Source of the DNA: Bacillus sp. REN10
Lineage (GTDB): Bacteria > Bacillota > Bacilli > Bacillales > Domibacillaceae
DNA: 64,000 nt
Reading direction: 5' to 3'
Assembly (NCBI RefSeq): GCF_016820555.1
Contig: NZ_JADHDW010000010.1
Coordinates: 1 to 64,000, forward strand
Positions 57,485 through 64,000 of the stretch are shown piece by piece. Position numbers and translations under genes: made by a program. Position 1 is the stretch's first letter, and each line of letters starts with the position of its first letter. The notes beneath the pieces were generated by a model. It made no database searches. It was not told the DNA's origin and saw only the letters and a list, made by a program, of their open reading frames with translations.

Positions 57485-58534
57485 ATGTTAAGAAGAAAAA
57501 CATTTGTATGGTTCACCATTGTTGTGTTGGTGTGTGGGTTATTTGCAGGGTGCTCCCAATCAACTGCTGAAGAGAAGGGGGAAAAAGGCAGTTCAAAAGG
57601 GGGAAAGATTGAAATTCGTATTGGTCATGACAGCAATGTTCAACATCCAGTCCATAAAGCATTACTAGAGTTTGAAAAATCTGTTGAAAAGAAAACGGAT
57701 GGCAAAGTCGATATTAAGATCTTTCCTGCCGCTCAGTTAGGAAATGTTACAGATATGATGGAACAGGTTCGCCGCGGTGATATCGAAATGAGTTTTGGGG
57801 CTTCTACACTTTTTTCTCAATCCATTCCTGAATTTGCAGTGTGGGATAGCTTCTATTTATATGACGATGTAGCCCATGCTCATCGGGTATTAGATGGAAA
57901 AGCAGGACAAGAGTTAATGAAGGTATTGGAGCCAAAAGGTCTTACTGGATTAGGTTATATGGAAATAGGTTTTAGAAACTTTTCAAATAGTAAGCGTCCG
58001 ATTAAAGACATAGCTGATTTGAAAGGCTTAAAAATTAGAGGTTATAGTCCGATCCAAATCAAAGCTTGGGAATCACTTAATGTTTCATTGACGAACCTTG
58101 CTTGGCCTGAAGTATTTACTTCTTTGCAACAAAATTTAATAGATGGACAAGAAAGCGCAACGACAAGTTTCTATGAAGCTAAATTTTATGAAGCTCAAAA
58201 ATATTGGTCATTAACGAAGCATATTTATACAGACTATTTATGGTATGCCAATAAGGAATTTATGAATAACTTATCTGCTGAGGAAAAACAAATCATTGAG
58301 GAGGAGGCCAAAGCTGCTATTGATTTAGAGAGAGAGTTAATGGCTAAGCAGGAAGAAGAAACGTTAGCGATGCTGCCGGACTTAGGCATTAAAGTGAATG
58401 AAGTTTCATTAGAAGAACGAAGAAAAATGGGAAAAATCATGAATAAAGCTGTCAAAAAAGACATCGTTGATAAGGCTGGTCAAGAATTGTATGAGCTCGT
58501 AATAACGGAGGTTGAAGCGCAGAGAAAGAAGTAG
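57485..58534 (+). CDS. dctP: TRAP transporter substrate-binding lipoprotein DctP
   Basis: 349 aa. A lipoprotein signal ends LFAGC (Cys near 24). The DctP-fold body has GHDSNVQHPVHKALLEFEKS, IFPAAQLGNVTDMMEQVRRG, GFRNFSNSKRPI and the conserved DLKGLKIRGYSPIQIKAWESL with the acid-binding Arg, then GQESATTSF. It captures sugar acids or dicarboxylates outside the membrane. It starts two bases after the SBF stop. A 243-base gap with a hairpin separates it from dctQ. Confidence 0.93.
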   Translation: MLRRKTFVWFTIVVLVCGLFAGCSQSTAEEKGEKGSSKGGKIEIRIGHDSNVQHPVHKALLEFEKSVEKKTDGKVDIKIFPAAQLGNVTDMMEQVRRGDIEMSFGASTLFSQSIPEFAVWDSFYLYDDVAHAHRVLDGKAGQELMKVLEPKGLTGLGYMEIGFRNFSNSKRPIKDIADLKGLKIRGYSPIQIKAWESLNVSLTNLAWPEVFTSLQQNLIDGQESATTSFYEAKFYEAQKYWSLTKHIYTDYLWYANKEFMNNLSAEEKQIIEEEAKAAIDLERELMAKQEEETLAMLPDLGIKVNEVSLEERRKMGKIMNKAVKKDIVDKAGQELYELVITEVEAQRKK

Positions 58535-58679
58535 CGTTCTTTATAGATCAATATAGAAAATTCGGGATAACGAAAGAATGAGCACATCAAGGTACTGTTC
58601 TTTGTCTTCTAGTTAGAAGCGAGGCTCTACTTTACAGCAATGGTTGTTTGTTCTTGCATAAAGACATGATAAGATCAAT

Positions 58680-58709
58680 TTCCATCCGTCTAACATTTTA
58701 CGGATGGAA
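58680..58709 (+). other. Hairpin between dctP and dctQ
   Basis: TTCCATCCGT and ACGGATGGAA form a perfect 10-bp stem with a 10-base loop, followed by GTTCCCTTTATATG. It may stop part of the transcription or stabilise the dctP mRNA so that more binding protein than membrane subunits is made. Nothing else is recognisable in 58535-58777. Confidence 0.55.
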
Positions 58710-58777
58710 GTTCCCTTTATATGTATCTGTTTTAGTCCATCTTTAGAACATTAGCCTCTATAAGGAGTTGAGAGCAA

Positions 58778-59377
58778 ATGAAAAATGCTTTAGTTTGGCT
58801 TGACCGTAATTTTGAGCCTATTTTAATGACAATTCTATTTTATGCCATGACCATTTTAGTGACGTTGCAAGTAATTTTAAGGTTTGCATTTGATTCTGGT
58901 TTTTCATGGGGCGAGGAAGCCGCTAGATTTATGTTTGTGTGGTTGATGTATTTTAGTATTTCATATGCAACGCGCGTGCATGCTCATATTAAAGTCTCCT
59001 TTTTGGTCGAACGGTTTAATGAAAAGATTCGAAAAAGCATTATGATTGTTGTTGATCTCTTATTTATTGTTTTTTCCGCTGTAATCTTTGTATCTGCTAT
59101 TAGCATTTGCCAAGCAACCATGGAATTTAATGATCGAGCTGTTACCATAGATGTTTCTATGAATATTATTTACGGTGCTGGCCTTATCGGTTTTGTTTTA
59201 TTATTAATCCGTCTCATTCAAAGTGTTATTTGGAAAATTAAGCATTTCAACGGTTCGATGGAATATTTTGAAAACCAAAGAGGAGTATATACAGGTGCAG
59301 AGAGTATCTGCTTAGTGCCAAAAGGTGATACTCAGGAAGGGAGTGAGGATAATGGAAGTGCTTCTATTATTCGGTAG
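58778..59377 (+). CDS. dctQ: TRAP transporter small membrane subunit DctQ
   Basis: 199 aa. Four membrane helices are visible (about 15-40, 45-70, 88-110, 125-150). The family motif is FSWGEEAARFMFVWLMYFSISYATR and AHIKVSFLVERF. It joins DctM in the sodium-driven TRAP system. The C terminus is longer than usual and hydrophilic (about 165-199). AAGGAG precedes the ATG. Its end overlaps the start of dctM. Confidence 0.9.
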   Translation: MKNALVWLDRNFEPILMTILFYAMTILVTLQVILRFAFDSGFSWGEEAARFMFVWLMYFSISYATRVHAHIKVSFLVERFNEKIRKSIMIVVDLLFIVFSAVIFVSAISICQATMEFNDRAVTIDVSMNIIYGAGLIGFVLLLIRLIQSVIWKIKHFNGSMEYFENQRGVYTGAESICLVPKGDTQEGSEDNGSASIIR

Positions 59378-60641
59378 TTTTACCTTATTTTTAATTCTCT
59401 CTGTCCCAATTGCTATAGCGCTCGGACTTGCCTCTATTGTCACCATTTATGGGCTTCAGCCGATTAGTGTAGAAGCATTCACCCAAACAATGATCCAAGG
59501 ATTAAATTCTTTCCCATTAATGGCTGTTCCTTTATTTGCCTTTGCGGGTGATATTATGGGCAAAGGCGGTATATCGAAGAGGCTTCTTAATTTAGCTGCT
59601 GTGTTTTTTGGAAGATGGACAGGCAGTTTGGGGGTCATTTCTATTGTAGCTTGCTTATTCTTCGCTGCTATATCGGGTACAGGTTCTGCTACTGTAGCAG
59701 CGATTGGGATGATTATGATTCCTGCTATGCTTGCTAATAATTACAATAAACCATTTGCAGGTGCCCTTGTTGCTACAGCTGGAACGGTAGGAACGTTGAT
59801 ACCGCCAAGTATTAGTATGATCATTTATGCAGTTGCTGCAGGTGTATCAGTAACAGGGATGTTTATGGCGGGAGTTGGTCCGGGATTATTAGTAGGGATA
59901 GCTTTGATCGTCTATACTATTTACTATTCCAAAAAGCATGGCTATAAAGGGGAAAAACGTGTATATACTTCTAAGGAAGTATTAACTCTTTTGAAAGAAG
60001 CTATTCCAGCTTTGCTGGTTCCAGTAATTATCTTAGGCGGAATTTATGGAGGGGTATTCACTCCGACTGAGGCGGCTGCAATTGCCTGTGTATATGGAAT
60101 TATAGTAAGCGTTTTCGTTTATAAAGAAGTGAAAATTAGTGAGCTACCTTATATAGGCTTTCATTCAAGCCTGCTTTGTGCTCCCGTCATTGTCATTATC
60201 GGTATTTCTTCCGGCTTCGGACGTATTTTGACCATTACTCAAGTGCCTACAACGATTGCAGAGTTTATTTTAAATATCACAGCAAATAAAATACTCATCT
60301 TGCTTTTGATCCTTTTGCTACTTTTAATTGTAGGAACATTTATGGAAACGAATGCTTCTATTATTATTCTTACTCCTATCCTTTTACCGATTGTGACAGC
60401 ATTGGGTGTGAATCCGATACATTTTGGCCTTATCATGGTTCTGAACTTGGCTATTGGATTTATTACACCGCCTTTAGGCGCGAACTTATTTATGGCCAGT
60501 CAGGTGAGTGATATTAAGTTTGATGAACTGGCTAAAGCAATCGTTCCATGGGTATTGGTAATGATCATTGTTTTACTACTGGTTACCTTTATTCCAGCGA
60601 TTTCATTAATGCTTCCTAAACTACTTGGTGTACCAGTTTAA
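59352..60641 (+). CDS. dctM: TRAP transporter large membrane subunit DctM
   Basis: About 429 aa with about 11-12 membrane segments. DctM signatures are FAGDIMGKGGISKRLLNLA, AISGTGSATVAAIG, AGTVGTLIPPSISMIIYAV, GGVFTPTEAAAIACVYG and GFITPPLGANLFMAS. It is the sodium-coupled elevator subunit that accepts substrate from DctP. ATG 59352 is behind GGAAGGGAGTGAGG and overlaps dctQ by 26 bases. It is the last gene of the catabolic run. Confidence 0.94.
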   Translation: MEVLLLFGSFTLFLILSVPIAIALGLASIVTIYGLQPISVEAFTQTMIQGLNSFPLMAVPLFAFAGDIMGKGGISKRLLNLAAVFFGRWTGSLGVISIVACLFFAAISGTGSATVAAIGMIMIPAMLANNYNKPFAGALVATAGTVGTLIPPSISMIIYAVAAGVSVTGMFMAGVGPGLLVGIALIVYTIYYSKKHGYKGEKRVYTSKEVLTLLKEAIPALLVPVIILGGIYGGVFTPTEAAAIACVYGIIVSVFVYKEVKISELPYIGFHSSLLCAPVIVIIGISSGFGRILTITQVPTTIAEFILNITANKILILLLILLLLLIVGTFMETNASIIILTPILLPIVTALGVNPIHFGLIMVLNLAIGFITPPLGANLFMASQVSDIKFDELAKAIVPWVLVMIIVLLLVTFIPAISLMLPKLLGVPV

Positions 60642-60762
60642 ATTGAAAGTTGATATGAAGCAAGCAAAGTCAGGATCCTATCAAAAAATTATTCTATTAG
60701 TGGTATTGATCTCTGAAAAAACGTATATATAAAGATATAGATATTTTAACAATAGATATTAT

Positions 60763-60824
60763 TACTAAAAGAGCTAAGCCACCCTCCAGCTTAGCTCTAA
60801 ATTTTATTGAATTAGGGAAGTTAT
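60763..60824. repeat. Flanking repeat R2
   Basis: CTAAAAGAGCTAAGCC...CAGCTTAGCTCTAAATTTTATTGA followed by AGGGAAGT matches R1 at 49630-49687. The stem AGAGCTAAGC/GCTTAGCTCT with AAATTTT after it may end the TRAP operon. The remaining 60642-60901 sequence shows no gene. Confidence 0.6.
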
Positions 60825-60901
60825 CAAAGACTAACTTCGCTGAGAAAGATCGTTCAATAGGAGAAAATGAACAGATGCCCTTATGATGTTTGATCTAGTT
60901 T

Positions 60902-61963
60902 CTACTTTTTTAACCGAAGTGTGGCACTTACAGGGTTATGATCGCTATGTTCAAATTTCAAATCATGACCTTGAACGCTCACAATTTCTACGTTAGGGGA
61001 AACGATAAAGCCATCGATAATGGTGACGAAGTTTTCTCCCTCTACATACTTCTTCACATCGTCACGAACCGTCCATACATTTGGATCGACGGCCCATTGG
61101 AATCCGCCTTCATTGAAATTCTTTGGCAGCTGCACTAGCCATTCAGGCCATTTTTTCTTAAATTCTGGATCCTTTAATTGTACATCGGATAAAAGCTGGT
61201 TCCAATCGCCGCCAAGAACGACGTAATCGCCGTTTTTATAATGCTTATTCATATAAGACTTTAAAAACTTGACTTGCTGGCTCCTAATTTTTCCGCCTTT
61301 ATCGTAAGCAGATAAATGAAGGTTGACTAATCTCAAAAACTTGCCATTTTCCACAGGGATTTTATGCTCAACGATACAGCGGTCTAAGTCAAATAATCGC
61401 TTTGGCCAAGGCTCTTTGCCCGGTAGTTGAAATCTCGTTGCTTCCTCTATCTTATAAGTGGAAAAAGAACTTAAACCAGCTTCTACAGATCCCATTGGCT
61501 TTTGAATAGGGACTGGCACCCATTGGGAATTGTAATTGAATGCAAATGTGGATGCATACCCTTTTAAGCCCTTTTTCATATAATCTAGTTGATTAATATT
61601 GTAGGAGCGCAGAGCCTTTGTATCTATCTCTTGCAGCAACAGAAAATCTGATTTCTCTTTTTGCAGGAACTGCAGCATATGCTTTAAATTTTCTTCCGTT
61701 TGTTCTTTGCTGCTAGAACGAGAGCCTGTTCCTCCATCCATAAAAAAATCCTGGTCTTTATCTAAGCCAGCATAGCCAATATTAAAGGTTGTCGTTTTAA
61801 AGGGTTCCCCTACCTTTAATATTTTTTCTGTATTAGCTGTTACTGGCACTTTTTCAACGTCTTCATGCTTTTTATTTGTCATCGTCATATAGGCTAGAAA
61901 TATACCTAAACTTCCCACAACAATTCCTATTAAAATAAGGACTACTTTTAGTAACTTTTTCAT
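60902..61963 (-). CDS. Membrane-anchored endonuclease/exonuclease/phosphatase family protein
   Basis: 353 aa. One N-terminal membrane helix (about 5-28) is followed by an EEP-fold domain that should lie outside the cell. Motifs seen are TFNIGYAG, LLLQEID (metal Glu), RLVNLHLSAYDKGG, VLGGDWNQL and EHSDHNPVSATLRL at the end. Members cut phosphodiesters in nucleic acids, lipids or inositol phosphates. GAGCTTTC-type sequence before the ATG is a modest ribosome binding site. It is transcribed against the TRAP operon, ending near R2. Confidence 0.85.
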   Translation of the reverse strand: MKKLLKVVLILIGIVVGSLGIFLAYMTMTNKKHEDVEKVPVTANTEKILKVGEPFKTTTFNIGYAGLDKDQDFFMDGGTGSRSSSKEQTEENLKHMLQFLQKEKSDFLLLQEIDTKALRSYNINQLDYMKKGLKGYASTFAFNYNSQWVPVPIQKPMGSVEAGLSSFSTYKIEEATRFQLPGKEPWPKRLFDLDRCIVEHKIPVENGKFLRLVNLHLSAYDKGGKIRSQQVKFLKSYMNKHYKNGDYVVLGGDWNQLLSDVQLKDPEFKKKWPEWLVQLPKNFNEGGFQWAVDPNVWTVRDDVKKYVEGENFVTIIDGFIVSPNVEIVSVQGHDLKFEHSDHNPVSATLRLKK

Positions 61964-62043
61964 TTTTGAAAGCTCCTATGATGTTTTCTTAAAAACTAGT
62001 GTATGTTTCATAGTATATGATAAAAAGCCTGTATTCAACATAT

Positions 62044-62090
62044 AAAAAGCCACTGTATGATCTATTAGATCATACAGTGGCTTTTTTTTG
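62044..62090 (-). terminator. Terminator after ahpF
   Basis: GCCACTGTATGATC and its exact complement flank a 5-base loop, giving a 14-bp stem with A/T runs on both sides, so it can act in either direction. Confidence 0.85.
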
Positions 62091-62098
62091 ATGGCTTA

Positions 62099-63628
62099 TT
62101 AATTTCGAATTAAATAATCGAATGCGCCTAGAGCGGCTGTTGCTCCAGATCCCATAGAGATAATGATTTGTTTATATGCACTATCTGTACAGTCACCAGC
62201 AGCAAATACGCCAGGGATGTTTGTTGCGCCATGTTTATCAACGACGATTTCACCCATGCGCGTACGTTCAATCGCATCACCTAACCAGTCTGTGTTAGGA
62301 ACAAGACCGATTTGAACGAAGACACCTTCTAATTCAATGTGGTGCACTTCTTCTGTTTCACGGTCGATGTACGAAATACCATTTACTTTGTCAGTTCCGG
62401 TAATTTCTTTCGTTTGAACATTCTTTAATACCGTGACGTTCGGTAAGCTGTAAAGACGCTCTTGTAAGACTGTATCAGCTTTCAGTTCAGGCATAAATTC
62501 AAGAACGGTTACATGCTTAACAATACCTGCAAGGTCGATAGCCGCTTCAATACCGGAATTACCGCCGCCAATGACAGCCACGTGTTTTCCTTCAAATAAA
62601 GGACCATCACAGTGAGGGCAATAAGCGACTCCTTTGTTCTTGAACTCTTGTTCTCCTGGTACGCCTACATTGCGCCAGCGAGCACCTGTTGAAAGGATGA
62701 CGGCTTTACTTTTTAGAACCGCACCGTTTTCTAGTTCGATTTCAACAAGATCTTTTTTCTCTAAACGCTTCGCACGCTGTAAGTTCATGATATCTACATC
62801 ATACTCTTTGACGTGCTCTTCAAGACTTGCGGCAAGTTTTGGACCTTCTGTATATTTCACGCTGATGAAGTTTTCAATCCCCATCGTGTCCATAATTTGA
62901 CCGCCAAAGCGTTCAGCGATAATGCCTGTACGAATGCCTTTGCGCGCTGCATAAATAGCAGCACTTGCACCAGCTGGTCCGCCACCGACAACGAGTACAT
63001 CGAATGGCTCTTTGTCTGCAAATGCTGATGCATCTGGAGCGTTGCCCATTTTAGCAAGAATTTCTTCAAGCGTCATACGGCCGCTGCCGAAAGGTTCACC
63101 GTTTAAGTAAACAGATGGGACAGCTAAGATGTCTTTGCTTTCGACCTCTTCTTTAAATGCTGCACCGTCAATCATTGTATGCGAAATTCCAGGGTTGAGA
63201 ATGCTCATTAAGTTGAGTGCTTGTACAACATCAGGGCAGTTGTGACAACTTAAGCTAATATAAGATTCGAAATGATATTGGCCTTCGATCTTTTTCACTT
63301 GATCAATGACACTTTGCTCAACCTTTGGCGCTCTGCCACTTACTTGTAGCAAAGCTAATACTAATGATGTGAATTCATGTCCGAGAGGGATACCAGCAAA
63401 AGTAACGCCAGTCTCTTCTCCGACGCGGTTCACGCTAAAGCTCGGTGTTCTCTCTAAAGTCGCTTTTTCAACTTTGATGTTGGGGGACATGGTGGCCAAT
63501 TCATCTACTAGAGCCACCATGTCGCGGGAAACGTCATCTGTCCCTGCGCTGACTTTGAGTAGTACATCCCCCTCCATCAATTGAAGGTATTGCTGTAATT
63601 GTGCTTTAATATCTGCTTCTAGTATCAT
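62099..63628 (-). CDS. ahpF: Alkyl hydroperoxide reductase subunit F
   Basis: AhpF (509 aa) is the flavoprotein that passes electrons from NADH to AhpC. The N-terminal tandem thioredoxin folds have the redox pair [13 protein letters not shown]. The pyridine-nucleotide-disulphide part has [31 protein letters not shown] (redox CPHC), [19 protein letters not shown] and the FAD-site [16 protein letters not shown]. It follows ahpC by 12 bases. PerR control is usual for this operon, but its promoter lies outside the window. Confidence 0.97.
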   Translation of the reverse strand: MILEADIKAQLQQYLQLMEGDVLLKVSAGTDDVSRDMVALVDELATMSPNIKVEKATLERTPSFSVNRVGEETGVTFAGIPLGHEFTSLVLALLQVSGRAPKVEQSVIDQVKKIEGQYHFESYISLSCHNCPDVVQALNLMSILNPGISHTMIDGAAFKEEVESKDILAVPSVYLNGEPFGSGRMTLEEILAKMGNAPDASAFADKEPFDVLVVGGGPAGASAAIYAARKGIRTGIIAERFGGQIMDTMGIENFISVKYTEGPKLAASLEEHVKEYDVDIMNLQRAKRLEKKDLVEIELENGAVLKSKAVILSTGARWRNVGVPGEQEFKNKGVAYCPHCDGPLFEGKHVAVIGGGNSGIEAAIDLAGIVKHVTVLEFMPELKADTVLQERLYSLPNVTVLKNVQTKEITGTDKVNGISYIDRETEEVHHIELEGVFVQIGLVPNTDWLGDAIERTRMGEIVVDKHGATNIPGVFAAGDCTDSAYKQIIISMGSGATAALGAFDYLIRN

Positions 63629-63640
63629 GGATTCTACTCC

Positions 63641-64000
63641 TTAAATTTTACCTACAAGGTCAAGGCTTGGTTTTAATGTTTTGCCGCCTTCTTGCCATTT
63701 GGCAGGGCAAACTTCACCTGGGTTGTTGCGAACATATTGCGCTGCTTTAATTTTGCCAACAAGCGTGCTTGCATCACGGCCAATGCCACCTGCGTTGATT
63801 TCAACAGCTTGTACGATACCATCTGGATCGATGATGAAAGTACCGCGATCAGCAAGACCTGCTTCCTCATCTAGTACATCAAAGTTGCGAGATAGTTTTT
63901 GTGAAGGGTCACCAATCATAATGTATTCGATTTTGCTAATCGCTTCTGAATGGTCATGCCATGCTTTATGTGTAAAGTGAGTGTCTGTTGAAACAGAGTA
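63641..64000 (-). CDS. ahpC: Alkyl hydroperoxide reductase subunit C (C-terminal part, cut by the window edge)
   Basis: The last 119 residues or so of AhpC, a typical 2-Cys peroxiredoxin. The visible part starts [17 protein letters not shown], runs through [20 protein letters not shown] and [17 protein letters not shown], and has the resolving Cys in [13 protein letters not shown]. The peroxidatic Cys lies in the missing N-terminal part. The frame is open to the right edge. The pair is reduced by the adjacent AhpF. Confidence 0.95.
   Translation of the reverse strand, partial: YSVSTDTHFTHKAWHDHSEAISKIEYIMIGDPSQKLSRNFDVLDEEAGLADRGTFIIDPDGIVQAVEINAGGIGRDASTLVGKIKAAQYVRNNPGEVCPAKWQEGGKTLKPSLDLVGKI

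Overview
The window is the replication-origin region of a low-to-medium GC, endospore-forming member of the Bacillaceae. The gene order matches the Bacillus oriC neighbourhood: (rRNA operon)-gyrA-gyrB-recF-yaaA-dnaN-dnaA-oriC-rpmH-rnpA-spoIIIJ-mnmE-mnmG-rsmG-noc-soj-spo0J-yyaC ... rpsF-ssb-rpsR ... yybS-gdpP-rplI-dnaC-purA-tRNAs-walRKHIJ-htrC-rlmH. Sporulation-linked genes (spoIIIJ, soj/spo0J, yyaC) support a spore former. Genes left of oriC read leftwards and most genes right of it read rightwards, so transcription follows the replication forks. The head-on exceptions are yyaC, the GDPD gene, mntA-hepT, the endonuclease-like gene and ahpCF.

Regions. 1-230: leader and promoter of an rRNA operon that runs off the left edge. 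0.2-10.5 kb: a degenerate HD-GYP gene, gyrase, a remB broken by an in-frame stop, recF, yaaA, dnaN and dnaA. 9.0-11.0 kb: a bipartite oriC with DnaA boxes and a clear DnaA-trio unwinding element. 11.1-24 kb: ribosome, tRNA-modification, chromosome-partition and single-strand-binding genes. The usual jag/khpB after spoIIIJ is absent. 24-28.4 kb: two tandem chemoreceptors. 28.6-35 kb: yybS-gdpP-rplI, replicative helicase and purA. 35.3-35.8 kb: tRNA-Lys, -Glu, -Asp and -Phe. 36-43 kb: the essential WalRK operon, an HtrA protease and a small CxxH/CxxC protein. 43-46.3 kb: a secreted GDPD-type protein lying between two DnaA-box clusters, then rlmH. Three perfect parS sites lie in spo0J, upstream of ssb and inside walK.

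The most unusual part is 46.3-49.5 kb. The 3' end of rlmH, which is the SCCmec target (orfX) in staphylococci, is followed by two further copies of the rlmH terminal coding sequence. Inverted CCGCACTTA/TAAGTGCGG motifs sit beside them in the arrangement seen at SCC element ends. The first interval holds one AIPR-family defence gene. The second holds an IS3-type transposase relic and a MntA-HepT toxin-antitoxin pair. No ccr recombinase is present, so these look like small non-autonomous SCC-like elements stacked at rlmH in a Bacillus-type genome. A third, unpaired left end lies at the outer edge.

At 49.6-60.8 kb, two imperfect ~60 bp repeats flank a one-directional catabolic cluster: a bicupin, a four-carbon acid-sugar kinase (DUF1537), a LacI regulator, an alpha/beta hydrolase, a class II ketose-bisphosphate-type aldolase, an HpcH/HpaI aldolase, an SBF-type transporter and a DctPQM TRAP transporter. 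It probably takes up and cleaves an unidentified sugar acid. Operators of the form TGTAAACCTTTACA precede the bicupin and the LacI gene. The window ends with a membrane-anchored endonuclease/exonuclease/phosphatase-like protein and ahpF-ahpC, with ahpC cut by the right edge.
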